Shown here in pieces: positions 17,423-27,964 of a stretch of 64,000 nt of DNA (its first letter is position 1; each line of letters starts with the position of its first letter). This stretch comes from Phycisphaerales bacterium. GTDB lineage: Bacteria; Planctomycetota; Phycisphaerae; Phycisphaerales; UBA1924. The notes under the pieces are model-generated. The model was not told the DNA's origin. It made no database searches and saw only the letters and a list, made by a program, of their open reading frames with translations. The position numbers were made by a program, and so were the translations under genes. The stretch is taken from NCBI GenBank assembly GCA_020849615.1, contig JADLFW010000012.1, positions 186,001 to 250,000 of the forward strand. The letters run 5' to 3'.

Positions 17423-18778
17423 TCAGGCCAGAAAGTCAACTCTCAGCACATAGCCGTATTCGGTGAGTTCCATCCCCGTCGTCCCGGATCCTCCGGCATC
17501 GCCATCCGAAGGTCCGGACGCGGGCCCGTGCCGGGCCTGGCCGCGACCATCCGGAGCCTGTCCGCCGCCCTCGCCCGCCCCGCCGTTCCACGCCATCGAC
17601 GGTGCGGCGTCTCCGGCCGCCGGAGCGTTCGCGGGAGGGGGCTGAGTCGCCGGCTCCGCCGGCGCGCCCACCACTTCGATCCGATCCACACCCAGGCCCG
17701 TCGCCTCCAGCGCGGTCCTGAGCGACACCACATTCTCTTTCAGCAACCGGCGTGCCTGTTCGGTGGATGCGGCGATCTGGGCGGTCACCCGGTCGTCGGT
17801 GATGTTCAGGTCAATGCGCAGCTTTCCGAGGGTTTCGGGGGTCAGCCGCAGCGTGACATGCCCCTCGCGCTGCTTCAGGGCCGCGGCAAGACCGCGCGCG
17901 AGTTGCGCTTCAAGCCGCGCGGGCTGCGCATCGACATCGTCGAGCCTTGAACCGGGGGGCTTCGCTTCCTGGCCCCGGCCGGGCCGCTGGCCCAGCCGCT
18001 CCAGGTGGCGCCAGAGGCGATCTCGCATCGGCGCCGGGCCCTGGCCCGTGTGCTCAACTCGCGAGACCGGCCCGGCTACCTTGGAGGTTCCGCTGATGGC
18101 GGTCGCCGTCGCCCCAACCCGCGCTGCATCTCGCTGGGGGGGCTGCACGGGAGTTGCAACCGGGCCTTGAGCAACCTGCGCGCGCTGTTCGGGGCCGGCC
18201 GAATGCTGATGGCCGGGGTGATTGGTGGCCGGCTTTCCCGCGGGAATCGCCGGCCCGGCATCGGCTTCGGTCGCCGCCGGGCCCGGTTGCGAAGGAGCGG
18301 GACCAGCCTTCGGAGCATCGCCGTCGGCCCGCGAGCTTTGGGCGCCCCGGCCCTGGGGAGAGGCGTCAGGCGGGTTGGTCTTGGGCGCTTCGGTCGCCGG
18401 AATCAGTCCCAGCGGATCGCGCGGCGCGGAGAGCTCTGCGGTGGCGCGCCGGGCCAGATCGACCTGGTTCGGCCTTTCACCGCTGCGCCGCTCGGCAAGC
18501 TTCCGTTCGGCCGCCACGGCCGCGGAGGTCGATGGCGCCGCCGCTCCTGATGCCGAGTGTTGCGCATCGGAGGGCGCAGGATCAGCCCCGGCGGGCGCTT
18601 TCCGTCCTTCCGACGGCTTCACCTGAATGAGGGAGTTGTGCAGCATCGCGCCCGCTCCCGCAACAACTGACAGCGCTTCCAGCGAAAACTCGGCTTCCGA
18701 TGGAGAAGCACGCCGCCGGCGGGCGGTAACTGCGGGGTTGTTCTGCGCGGGGTCGTTCGCGGGGGTGACGCTGGTCAT
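17423..18778 (-). CDS. fliK: Flagellar hook-length control protein FliK
   Basis: 451 aa. Secreted ruler that measures the hook and triggers the FlhB switch. A long Pro/Ala-rich, low-complexity N-terminal part (about residues 1-280) leads to the conserved Flg_hook C-terminal domain: LRLTPETLGKLRIDLNITDDRVTAQIAAS and LLKENVVSLRTALEATGLGVDRIEV. A Gly-rich linker follows and the protein ends LTEYGYVLRVDFLA. The start overlaps the upstream motE-like stop by 4 nt; flgD follows 30 nt downstream. Confidence 0.9.
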   Translation of the reverse strand: MTSVTPANDPAQNNPAVTARRRRASPSEAEFSLEALSVVAGAGAMLHNSLIQVKPSEGRKAPAGADPAPSDAQHSASGAAAPSTSAAVAAERKLAERRSGERPNQVDLARRATAELSAPRDPLGLIPATEAPKTNPPDASPQGRGAQSSRADGDAPKAGPAPSQPGPAATEADAGPAIPAGKPATNHPGHQHSAGPEQRAQVAQGPVATPVQPPQRDAARVGATATAISGTSKVAGPVSRVEHTGQGPAPMRDRLWRHLERLGQRPGRGQEAKPPGSRLDDVDAQPARLEAQLARGLAAALKQREGHVTLRLTPETLGKLRIDLNITDDRVTAQIAASTEQARRLLKENVVSLRTALEATGLGVDRIEVVGAPAEPATQPPPANAPAAGDAAPSMAWNGGAGEGGGQAPDGRGQARHGPASGPSDGDAGGSGTTGMELTEYGYVLRVDFLA

Positions 18779-19482
18779 CCGGGTTGGGCCTCAGGTGGCG
18801 GGGCGGCCTGCCCACGCATCCTGAGGCCTTCAAGCAAATCGGCTGCCAGCTTCGGGTCCTGCTTGATGAACTCCGACAGCACCTTCGTCCGGTTGCGGTC
18901 GGGGAGGGCGTTGAGGTAGCCGATCGCGGTCTCCCGGCCCGTCCCGTCCTTGTTGCTGTCCATGATCTGCTGAAGCGTCGAGCGGACTTCATCGGGCTTG
19001 AGCGACTGGAGCACGGTGAGCGTCTTCTTGAACTGCGCCTCGCCCTCCTGCTCGGCGATGCGCTTGCGCATGTCCTCAAAGTCCTTGCGCGCGGTCTCCA
19101 GCGCCGCTTTCTCCGCATCCAGCCCCGTGCGCTCCTTCAGCAGGGCCTGGCGCAAGGCCTCGATCTCCTGCCGGGCCCGCTCGTTGCGTTGGCGCTCGGC
19201 CTCGTTGGTCTCGAGCCGCAGCGAGAGCTGCTCCATGGCGCTGATGGGCGGGCGGGCCTTCTTGGTCGCTTCTTCCGCCGCCTTGCGGTCGGACTCGACC
19301 TTGGACTTCTCCCCGGCCTCGCGGGCCTTGCGGGCGGCGATGGTCTCCGTGAGGGCCTCGCGCACTTCCCGGATGCGATCGACGTTCAGACGGTCGGTGG
19401 CCCGGAGCCAACCGACGAAACCCGCGATGACCAGCACGTTGGCCAGGCAGAACACGCTGATGACGGTCCAGATCGATCTCAT
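18775..19482 (-). CDS. MotE-like coiled-coil membrane protein
   Basis: 235 aa. One N-terminal membrane helix (about residues 7-25) precedes a long charged coiled coil (about 35-160) and a C-terminal domain (about 165-220) of the MotE/MgtE-N type, TLTVLQSLKPDEVRSTLQQIMDS and LPDRNRTKVLSEFIKQDPKLAADLLE. MotE homologues, encoded next to fliJ/fliK, chaperone stator or assembly components in the periplasm. It overlaps both fliJ and fliK by 4 nt, which marks it as part of the flagellar unit. The family assignment is good, the exact role inferred. Confidence 0.75.
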   Translation of the reverse strand: MRSIWTVISVFCLANVLVIAGFVGWLRATDRLNVDRIREVREALTETIAARKAREAGEKSKVESDRKAAEEATKKARPPISAMEQLSLRLETNEAERQRNERARQEIEALRQALLKERTGLDAEKAALETARKDFEDMRKRIAEQEGEAQFKKTLTVLQSLKPDEVRSTLQQIMDSNKDGTGRETAIGYLNALPDRNRTKVLSEFIKQDPKLAADLLEGLRMRGQAAPPPEAQPG

Positions 19483-19967
19483 GCCGCATCCTCCAGCCGC
19501 CCGGCCCGCATCGTGTTGATCTCATCGAGCGCCACCGCCTCGCGACGCCGCTGCTCCGCGCTCCAAGCCTCGAACCGCCGCTGGCGCAGGACCTCGACCG
19601 CCTTGCGGTCGGTCGTCGCCTTCAGGAGTTCGAGCCGGGCCGCGTCGATCTTGCGGTGCAGCCCGGCCAGGCGGATGACCTCCTGGTGGGCCTTTCCGAC
19701 CAGGTGGAGCGAAGCGCTGGCCTGGAGCCGCACGGCATCGAGGTCGACGCCGCCGCCCCGGGAACCGGCCTCGGCGTTGAGGTGGGCCTGCATGTCACGG
19801 CGCTCGAGGGTGAGCTGGCGCTGGTACTCGCGGATGCGGTCCTCGATGTCGATGCGCTGGCGCTCGAGCCGGGCCACCGCAAGCTGCTGGTTGCGCTCGA
19901 CACCCCGGCGCACCTCCAGGACGGATTCCAGCTCGAAGATGAACTTGGCCACGGGAGAAATCTCCAT
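19479..19967 (-). CDS. fliJ: Flagellar export chaperone FliJ
   Basis: 162 aa. Cytosolic coiled-coil stalk of the FliH-FliI ATPase that connects it to FlhA. The whole protein is a charged two-helix coil beginning KFIFELESVLEVRRGVERNQQLAVARLE, the standard FliJ opening. ATG 19967 overlaps the fliI stop by 1 nt (TGATG). It is called by structure and place in the fliH-I-J order, since FliJ sequence is poorly conserved. Confidence 0.88.
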   Translation of the reverse strand: MEISPVAKFIFELESVLEVRRGVERNQQLAVARLERQRIDIEDRIREYQRQLTLERRDMQAHLNAEAGSRGGGVDLDAVRLQASASLHLVGKAHQEVIRLAGLHRKIDAARLELLKATTDRKAVEVLRQRRFEAWSAEQRRREAVALDEINTMRAGRLEDAA

Positions 19968-21355
19968 CAGCGGGCGCGCGGCTTGGCGGCCCGCTGGATC
20001 GACTCGTTGATCTGGCCCGCGAGCTTGAGCAGCGCTGCGCGGGAGGCCTCGAAGGGCTGCGCCTCATCCCGGCCCTGGCGAAGCAGCGCGATGATGGCGG
20101 CGTGGTGCTCGATGGCGACATCGGCCTCGGGGTTGCTGCCGCGGGCGTAGGCGCCGATCTGCACGAGGTCCTCAACCTCGTTGTAGACGGCGAGCATGCG
20201 CAGGACCCGGCGGCGGGCCGCCTGGTGATCCCGGTCGGTCACATCATCCGCCACACGGCTGACCGAATCGAGCACATCGATCGCCGGGAAGTGGGCCTTG
20301 TGCGCCAGCTTTCGCGAGAGGATGAGGTGGCCATCCAGGATGCCCCGGGCCGCATCGGCCACGGGCTCGGTCATGTCGTCGCCCTCGACGAGGATCGTGT
20401 AGAGCCCCGTGATCGAGCCGCCATCCCGCGAGGCGTCGGGCCGCAGCTCCACCGCGCCGGCCCGCTCGAGCAGGAGCGCCATCGCCGCAAAGACGCTTGG
20501 GGTGTACCCCTTGGTCGCCGGGGGCTCGCCCGCCGCGAGGCCCACCTGCCGCTGGGCGTGGGCGAACCGCGTCACCGAGTCCATCATCAGCATCACATCG
20601 AGGCCGCGGTCGCGGAAGAACTCGGCGGCGGCGCAGGCAAACTTGGCGGAGCGGATGCGCATCAGCGGCGATTCATCGCCGGTCGCGACGACCACCACGG
20701 AACGGGCGAGGCCCTCGGGCCCGAGGGCGTGCTCGATGAAGTCCTTGACCTCGCGGCCCCGCTCGCCGATCAGGGCGATCACGTTGACATCGGCGCTGGT
20801 GCGGCGGGCGATGGTGCCCAGCAGCGTGGACTTGCCGACGCCGGGCCCGGCGAAGATGCCCATGCGCTGGCCGCGGCCCAGCGTTGTCATGAGGTCGATG
20901 GCGCGGACGCCGGTGTGCAGGGCCTTGGTGATGCGGCGGCGCTGCATCGGGCGCAGCGGGTCCGGGGTGATCGGCTTCTGGGCCGTGTCGAGGATCGGCG
21001 CGAGGCCATCGATTGGCCGCCCCAGCCCGTCAACGCAGCGGCCCAGCAGCCCCGAGCCGACGGTGACGGTCTGGGCCGCCTGCTCCCCCACCACCGGGTC
21101 GCCGGAGCGGATCCCGGCGGTCTGGCCTAGCAGCATGATGATGGAGTGCTCGCGGGTGAACCCGACAACCTCGCCGTAGGTGACGCCCTCGTTACCTGAG
21201 CCGGCCACCGCGCGCCCGATGGAAACCACCGAGCCGACAGGAATCGGCAGGTCCTCGGCCAGCACGGTCAGCCCGCGCACCGCTGCGACCGAGCCCTGGA
21301 TTCGGAAGGGCTGGAGTTGGCGGGCCATCGCGATGGGCTCGCTGAGGACGCTCAC
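19967..21355 (-). CDS. fliI: Flagellum-specific ATPase FliI
   Basis: 462 aa, normal length. Hexameric ATPase that unloads chaperones and feeds substrates to the export gate. Walker A AGPGVGKST is at about 169-177 and Walker B VMLMMDSVTRFA near 256; RIRSAKFACAAAEFFRD and the family block EPPATKGYTPSVFA follow. The start is a GTG at 21355 overlapping the fliH stop by 4 nt. The C-terminal helical domain is complete. Confidence 0.97.
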   Translation of the reverse strand: MSVLSEPIAMARQLQPFRIQGSVAAVRGLTVLAEDLPIPVGSVVSIGRAVAGSGNEGVTYGEVVGFTREHSIIMLLGQTAGIRSGDPVVGEQAAQTVTVGSGLLGRCVDGLGRPIDGLAPILDTAQKPITPDPLRPMQRRRITKALHTGVRAIDLMTTLGRGQRMGIFAGPGVGKSTLLGTIARRTSADVNVIALIGERGREVKDFIEHALGPEGLARSVVVVATGDESPLMRIRSAKFACAAAEFFRDRGLDVMLMMDSVTRFAHAQRQVGLAAGEPPATKGYTPSVFAAMALLLERAGAVELRPDASRDGGSITGLYTILVEGDDMTEPVADAARGILDGHLILSRKLAHKAHFPAIDVLDSVSRVADDVTDRDHQAARRRVLRMLAVYNEVEDLVQIGAYARGSNPEADVAIEHHAAIIALLRQGRDEAQPFEASRAALLKLAGQINESIQRAAKPRAR

Positions 21356-22125
21356 GCGCCAGCCTCCGCCGGGCCCGGCATGGGCGGATCATCCGCCGGG
21401 GCGGGCGGCAGGTCATCGCGCTGCGTGACACCGCCGGGGATCAGGGCCTCGCCGATGCGGTCGAGCTGCGTCGAGATGGAGGCGTCGATGGTCCCCCCGG
21501 CGGTCCGCGCGATGCATGAGCCGCGGGGGAGCGCAGCGTCATCGATCATCTCGATCTCCTGCGCGCTGGGGAAGCGCCGGCGCAGGCCCGGCAGCACCTC
21601 CTCGACGATCGGCCGGTCCTCGGGGTGCAGGCTGATGACCAGTCTCGACGGCCGGGCCACCAGCGAGAGCACCTCGGCCACCTGCTCGTTCACGAGTGTC
21701 GGATCAACGCGGATCGCGCGCTTGGTGATCCGCTCGGCCAGCAGCACCGCGAGCTGCAGGACATCCTGCCGGGCCTCGAGCATCATGCGTTCGCGGTCGG
21801 CGAGGAACGACTCGAGGGCCGCGGTCCACCCCGTTTCGAGGGCGGAGAGGCGGTCATGCCACTCGGCCTGCGCCTGGGCCCGGCCTTCCTGGGCGCCGCG
21901 CTCGCGGCCTTCCCTGAGGCCGCGTTCGAGGCCCTTGGCGTGGCCGTCCCGGTCGGCGCCCGAGATGATGCGGTCGCGCTCGGCCCGCGCGGCGGTGAGG
22001 ATGGATTCGGCCTCGCGGGCGGCGGAATCGCGCAGGTGCTCCCCGGCCCGGCGGAGGTCGCCCAGTTGCAGGACGACCGCGTCGCGGACGCTGGGATCGG
22101 CGAGGGGCTGGCGGATGAGGGGCAT
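21352..22125 (-). CDS. fliH: Flagellar assembly protein FliH
   Basis: 257 aa. Stator of the FliI ATPase, dimerising by a coiled coil. An Arg/Glu-rich coiled region (about residues 30-120) with several small-x-x-x-small repeats is followed by the V-ATPase E-subunit-like domain (DVLQLAVLLAERITKRAIRVDPTLVNEQV, LVISLHPEDRPIVEEVLPGL). ATG 22125 is preceded by AGGAA. The gene lies between fliG and fliI, and the C-terminal Pro-rich tail overlaps fliI by 4 nt. Confidence 0.9.
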   Translation of the reverse strand: MPLIRQPLADPSVRDAVVLQLGDLRRAGEHLRDSAAREAESILTAARAERDRIISGADRDGHAKGLERGLREGRERGAQEGRAQAQAEWHDRLSALETGWTAALESFLADRERMMLEARQDVLQLAVLLAERITKRAIRVDPTLVNEQVAEVLSLVARPSRLVISLHPEDRPIVEEVLPGLRRRFPSAQEIEMIDDAALPRGSCIARTAGGTIDASISTQLDRIGEALIPGGVTQRDDLPPAPADDPPMPGPAEAGA

Positions 22126-22152
22126 GGGGTTCCTGGAGGGGCGGGGGCGGGA

Positions 22153-23193
22153 TCAGACGAGGAGGTCGTTGTCGCCGCCGCGGCCCTGGATGATGACATC
22201 GCCGGATTCCTCGAGGCGGCGGACGATGTCCACAATGCGCTGCTGGGCCGATTCGACATCGCTGACGCGGACGGGACCCATGAACTCCATGTCCTCCTTG
22301 ATGAGCTGCGCGGCCCGCTCGGACATGTTGCTGAAGATCTTCTGCTGCAGCTCGGCGGAGGCGGTCTTGAGGGCGAGCGACAGCTCGTCGTTGTCGACCT
22401 CCTTGAGGACGGCCTGGATGCCCTTGTCGTTGACGAGGCGGATGTCCTCGAAGACGAACATGAGGCGGCGGATCTGCTCGACGAGGTCGGGGTCCTCGGC
22501 CTCCAGGCCCTCCATGATGGTCTTCTCGGTGGCCCGGTCGGCGAGGTTGAGGATCTCGGCGACGGTCGGGATGCCGCCGGCCTTCTCCATGGACTGGGTG
22601 AGCATGTTGGCGAGGCGGCTTTCGAGGCCGCGTTCGACCTCCTTGATGACCTCGGGGTTGGTCTGCTCCATGTTGGCGATGCGCTTGATGACCTCGAGCT
22701 GCTTCTGCATGGGCAGGCCGACGAGGATCTCGGAAGCCTTGTGGTGCGGGAGGTGGCAGATGATCAGGGCGATCGTCTGGGGGTGCTCATCCTGGATGAA
22801 CGTGAGCAGGTTCTCGCTCTCGGCCCGCTGGAGGAACGAGAAGGGCTTGCGCTGGACCTGGGTCTGGATCTGCTGAAGGACCCGCTCGGCGGCCTTGGGG
22901 TCGAGGGAGTTGGAGAGCAGCGACTTGGCGAACTCGAGGTTGCCCTCGTTGGCCATGCCGCTGGCGATCGACATGCCGTAGAACTCTTCGACGATGCCCG
23001 ACTGCAGGTCGGTGGGGACGCGGCCCAGCCCGGCGAGTTCGCGAGTGACTTCCTGCACGGCCTCGGCGGGGAGGAGCTTGAGGATCTTGCCGGCCTTGTC
23101 GGTGCCCAGCGCCAGGAGGAGGATCGCGGCCTTGGTGAGGCCCTCGAGATCGGTGGGCGTGGCGGGCAGGGGTTCGTTGGGTCGGCGGGGCAT
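22153..23193 (-). CDS. fliG: Flagellar motor switch protein FliG
   Basis: 346 aa. C-ring protein that binds FliF and the stators and sets torque. The N-domain (LEGLTKAAILLLALGTDKAGKILK), the middle EHPQTIALIICHLP signature (EHPQ motif) and the C-terminal torque helix region (FVFEDIRLVNDKGIQAVLKEVDNDELSLALK, NMSERAAQLIKEDMEFMGPVRVSDVE) are all present. The charged residues of the torque helix are retained. The C-terminal tail is a Gly/Asp extension (GRGGDNDLLV). Confidence 0.97.
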   Translation of the reverse strand: MPRRPNEPLPATPTDLEGLTKAAILLLALGTDKAGKILKLLPAEAVQEVTRELAGLGRVPTDLQSGIVEEFYGMSIASGMANEGNLEFAKSLLSNSLDPKAAERVLQQIQTQVQRKPFSFLQRAESENLLTFIQDEHPQTIALIICHLPHHKASEILVGLPMQKQLEVIKRIANMEQTNPEVIKEVERGLESRLANMLTQSMEKAGGIPTVAEILNLADRATEKTIMEGLEAEDPDLVEQIRRLMFVFEDIRLVNDKGIQAVLKEVDNDELSLALKTASAELQQKIFSNMSERAAQLIKEDMEFMGPVRVSDVESAQQRIVDIVRRLEESGDVIIQGRGGDNDLLV

Positions 23194-23220
23194 GGGCTGG
23201 CGTGCGCTCCTGGCGGGTTG

Positions 23221-25092
23221 TCAGTGGGCCATGGTCTCGATGGTCTCGACCGAGATCCACTGTCCGACGATCTTGGCGGCGGTCTCGGGGCTGGAGTCGA
23301 CCATCTCGGCGACCATCTCGAGGACCTTCTGGGCCCGCATCTCCTCCTCGCCGACCTCGATGCCGGCGACGGCCAGCTCGCCCTCATCGGCCTCGCCGAT
23401 GATGTCGCTCTTGGCCTCCAGGGCCGGGGGCAGCCCGACCAGCTCCTCGGCGGTGGGCAACTCGACCTTGCGGGAGGCCTTGCGGACCATCATGAGCATC
23501 ATGCCCATGGCGACGAGGGCGAGCCCGCCCATGATCGCCTTGTCGATGATCCCGCCGCCGCCGAAGGCGATGCCGGTCGCGCCTCCGAGGCCCAGCACGC
23601 CGCCCGCCGCTGTGCCGCCGCCCGTCATGACCGGAACATCGACCGGCATGAGGGCGACCTTCACTTCACCCTGGATGACCTTGCCGTCGGTGGAGCGGGT
23701 CTTGAGGTGCGGGAGGATCGATTCCGAGATCCGGGCCTGCTCCTCGGCGAACTTGCGGTTGATCTCTTCCTCGGTCGGCGCCTTCTTGGCAGCGTCACCG
23801 CCGGACGAGGCCCCGCCCTGGCCGGGGGCCGAATCCGTGGCGGCCGCGCCGGCGGCGGCCTGCTGCAGGAGCCCGACGACGTAGCCGCGCGGGATGTTGA
23901 TGGAGGCGGCGAGCATGGTGGGCATGCCGCGGGGGTCCACGATGGTCTCCACCTTGGTGCCGACGTGGTTCTCGTACTCGACCTCACCCTCGGAGGTGTC
24001 GGTCTTGGAGCCCTGCCCGCCCCCGCCGCGGTTGATGTCGGCGGTCTGGTTGGAGCGCACGCCCGGCTCGGAGGATGAGGAGGACTCCGACTGCTTCATG
24101 GTGGAGTCCATGGTGCGTCGGGGCAGCGAGACGGTGCCATCCCCGTCGCTCATGTTTCGCTGGACCTTGGCGTTGACCTGCGTGACATCGACCTGCGCCG
24201 TGACGGCGACGATGACGCCGGGGATGTAGCCCAGCAGCTCCTGCAGCTTCTCGCGGGTCTGGGCCTCGACTTTGGCCGCGTGCTCGAGGTAGGTGGTGGG
24301 CAGCGATTCGCCGTCGCTGGTGGCCTTGCGCTGGCGGCCGCTGGAGCCGTCGATCACGCGGACGCGGTCGAGCTCGAGCCCGGCCCGGGAGCCGGCGACG
24401 AACTGGGCGATCGCGTCGACGGTGCCCTGGGCGAGGGGCGAGCCCGAGGCGGTGAAGACGGTGACGGAGGCGGTGGGCTTGCGGACCGTTCGGCCCAGCC
24501 CGGCGACCTCGGGGATGTCGAGGATCACCGCGGCGGAGCGGACATCCTTGAACTTGGAGATGGTGCCGGCCAGCTCGTTCTGGAGGGCGATCGTGTAGAG
24601 CTGGTCGTTCTGCTGGCGGGACATCTGCCAGCTCTGCTTGTCCAGGATGTTCTGGAACATGATCGACGTGTCGGTGGGGAGCATCCTCGACTCGGCGAGC
24701 TGCGCGATCGCGGTGCGCTGGGCCTCGCGGGGCACCATGATCTTGCCGTTGTCGCTGCGGACCTCGATGTTGGCGGCCTCGAGGAACTGGATGACCCGCT
24801 GCTGGTCCCCCGTGCCGCCCGACGCAAAGAGCTCGACCATGGTGGTCCTGCCCGCGTACTGCGTCACGATGAAGAAGGCCATCAGCGCGATGACGGCGAC
24901 CGAGCCGATCAGCAGCCGCTGCGTCAGGCCCAGCTGGCCGAGGTACTTCTGGATGGTCGCGAGAACTCTGCGCAACTGATCCAAGGGGTCGGCCTCCTGC
25001 CGGGCTGCGGGACGCGATCCTCGCGTCCCCTGAACCGGTGTGAGGCCGCTCGCGGCCCGGACCGGTGCGCCCATTCCTTCGGCCGCGCGCAT
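23221..25092 (-). CDS. fliF: Flagellar MS-ring protein FliF
   Basis: 623 aa. Builds the MS ring in the inner membrane. TM1 is at about residues 60-78. It is followed by the ring-building motifs (AEAANIEVR-type segment, GRTVRKPTASVTVF, and LPTTYLEHAAKVEAQTREKLQELLGYIPGVIVAVTAQVDVTQ), a spacer rich in Ser/Gly, TM2 at about 530-552 and the FliG-binding acidic C-terminus. ATG 25092 gives an N-terminal cytosolic stretch of about 50 residues. The first Arg-rich residues could be untranslated if a later start is used. Confidence 0.95.
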   Translation of the reverse strand: MRAAEGMGAPVRAASGLTPVQGTRGSRPAARQEADPLDQLRRVLATIQKYLGQLGLTQRLLIGSVAVIALMAFFIVTQYAGRTTMVELFASGGTGDQQRVIQFLEAANIEVRSDNGKIMVPREAQRTAIAQLAESRMLPTDTSIMFQNILDKQSWQMSRQQNDQLYTIALQNELAGTISKFKDVRSAAVILDIPEVAGLGRTVRKPTASVTVFTASGSPLAQGTVDAIAQFVAGSRAGLELDRVRVIDGSSGRQRKATSDGESLPTTYLEHAAKVEAQTREKLQELLGYIPGVIVAVTAQVDVTQVNAKVQRNMSDGDGTVSLPRRTMDSTMKQSESSSSSEPGVRSNQTADINRGGGGQGSKTDTSEGEVEYENHVGTKVETIVDPRGMPTMLAASINIPRGYVVGLLQQAAAGAAATDSAPGQGGASSGGDAAKKAPTEEEINRKFAEEQARISESILPHLKTRSTDGKVIQGEVKVALMPVDVPVMTGGGTAAGGVLGLGGATGIAFGGGGIIDKAIMGGLALVAMGMMLMMVRKASRKVELPTAEELVGLPPALEAKSDIIGEADEGELAVAGIEVGEEEMRAQKVLEMVAEMVDSSPETAAKIVGQWISVETIETMAH

Positions 25093-25136
25093 CCCGCGCC
25101 TTGAATGTCAAATCTGCGCCGGGGAGCGCGAAAAGA

Positions 25137-25448
25137 TCAGACCCGCATCTGCTTGATCTCTTCGTACGCCTCCATCATGCGGTTGCGCACCTGCTGCAGC
25201 ATCTTGAACGCGGTGTCGGCCTTCTGCGTCGCGATCACCACGCCCTCCAGGTCGTTGTGCTTGCCGGAATAGAGGTCCTCGACCGCGCGATCCGCATCCT
25301 GCTGCATCGCGTTGACCTCTTTCAGCGTGTCCAGCAGCACATCCTTGAACGCGGGCTGCCCCGGCGCGAGCGGACGCTCCCCGGCCCGGTCGGGCCGCAG
25401 CGGGCTGGCTCCTCCTGTCGCACCGATCAGTCCAAGCGGGTCGGTCAT
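25137..25448 (-). CDS. fliE: Flagellar hook-basal body protein FliE
   Basis: 103 aa, standard length. Adapter that joins the MS ring to the rod. It shows the FliE pattern FKDVLLDTLKEVNAMQQDADRAV, then LEGVVIATQKADTAFKMLQQVRNRMMEAYEEIKQMRV at the C-terminus. It follows flgB-flgC in the order found in nearly all bacteria. A GC-rich hairpin and GAGGAA lie just upstream of the ATG. Confidence 0.95.
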   Translation of the reverse strand: MTDPLGLIGATGGASPLRPDRAGERPLAPGQPAFKDVLLDTLKEVNAMQQDADRAVEDLYSGKHNDLEGVVIATQKADTAFKMLQQVRNRMMEAYEEIKQMRV

Positions 25449-25504
25449 GGTCGTTCCTCACCCCCGGCGGTCACCCCGCCGCCGTTCTACCGCAAAAGCC
25501 GGGC

Positions 25505-25933
25505 CTACGCCAGGAGGCGCAGGGCCTGCGCCATCATGCTCTTGGTCGCCTCCGCCGCCACCACGTTCGCCTCGTACGCCCGGGATGCCTCCAGGGCGTT
25601 GATCTGCTCGACCACCGGATTCACGTTGGGCTGCGGGACATACCCCTGGTGCGGCCCGTTCCTGTACGCGTACGGATTGGTCGGGTCCCACACCAGGTTG
25701 AAGTCGGCCTTGTCCAGTTCGATCTCCGCCACGTGAACGCCCAGCTTCCGCCCCTCGGGCGTGCGGGCCGACGGATCGCCCGGCGCGAAATGCACCATCC
25801 GCCTGCGGTACGGGTTCACGTTGCCCGCCGAATCCAGGATGGTCGCCCGGTTGGCGATGTTGGCGGAGATCGACGCCAGGCGCGTCCGCTGGGCCACCAT
25901 GCCGCTGGTCGAGATGTCGAGGGCGCCGTACAT
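25505..25933 (-). CDS. flgC: Flagellar proximal rod protein FlgC
   Basis: 142 aa. It has the rod N-terminus ALDISTSGMVAQRTRLASISANIANRATI and the C-terminus NPYAYRNGPHQGYVPQPNVNPVVEQINALEASRAYEANVVAAEATKSMMAQALRLLA, both diagnostic of FlgC. In the SANIAN motif, Arg-Ala replaces the usual Asn-Xaa after Asn. It lies 30 nt after flgB and 57 nt before fliE. Confidence 0.95.
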   Translation of the reverse strand: MYGALDISTSGMVAQRTRLASISANIANRATILDSAGNVNPYRRRMVHFAPGDPSARTPEGRKLGVHVAEIELDKADFNLVWDPTNPYAYRNGPHQGYVPQPNVNPVVEQINALEASRAYEANVVAAEATKSMMAQALRLLA

Positions 25934-25963
25934 GAGATCAGTTCCCCGTTCCCATCATGCGCA

Positions 25964-26401
25964 TTACACGCGCTGCGCGATCGCCGAACGCAGCAGGTCG
26001 CTGCGGTTCTTGTACAGGTCCGAGGCCGTCCGGAAAACCGCGGTGTTCTCCGCCAGGTCCTGCATCATCCGCTCCAGATCGCGGTTGTTGCGGTCGTGCG
26101 CCAGCACACCCCCCGAGGGCGTCCGCGGGTTGAGCTCCAGGGACCCATCGCCCCGCTGGCGGATTTCCCGGCTCGACCCGATCGGCAGCGGTCCCAGGCC
26201 GCCGCGTGACCTGCGCTCCTCGATGGCCCGGGCGAGCGTCGACTGGAACACCTGCGGCGACACATCGACGGGCCTGAAATCGGGGGTCGTCAGGTTCGCG
26301 ATGTTGTGCGCGATGATCTTCTGACGCTGCCCCGCGAACCGGAGCGTCATTTCGAGCGCGGGCATCGAACCGGAACTCGTCAGATCGGACATCCAGGTCA
26401 T
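25964..26401 (-). CDS. flgB: Flagellar proximal rod protein FlgB
   Basis: 145 aa. It has the rod motif QKIIAHNIANLTTPDFRPVDV and the central GGVLAHDRNNRDLERMMQDLAENTAVFRTASDLYKNRSDLLRSAIAQRV ending typical of FlgB. ATG 26401 is preferred over the upstream TTG frame because AAGGA is 8 nt before it. It is the first gene of the structural block; a sigma-54-like element occupies the 42-nt gap behind the sigma-54 regulator gene. Confidence 0.93.
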   Translation of the reverse strand: MTWMSDLTSSGSMPALEMTLRFAGQRQKIIAHNIANLTTPDFRPVDVSPQVFQSTLARAIEERRSRGGLGPLPIGSSREIRQRGDGSLELNPRTPSGGVLAHDRNNRDLERMMQDLAENTAVFRTASDLYKNRSDLLRSAIAQRV

Positions 26402-26415
26402 CGCTGCCGTCCTTC

Positions 26416-26430
26416 GCAATCGGCGGGCCA
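26416..26430 (-). promoter_or_regulatory. Sigma-54-like (-24/-12) promoter before flgB
   Basis: The minus strand reads TGGCCCG, four bases, then TTGC. It matches the sigma-54 consensus TGGCACG-N4-TTGC at 10 of 11 fixed positions, with GG and GC correctly spaced. It lies in the 42-nt gap between the sigma-54 activator gene and flgB. A caveat is that the predicted transcript start falls at the flgB start codon, so the transcript would be nearly leaderless. Confidence 0.45.
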
Positions 26431-26443
26431 GACGTTCCTCGCC

Positions 26444-27960
<1,517 letters not shown>

Positions 27961-27964
<4 letters not shown>

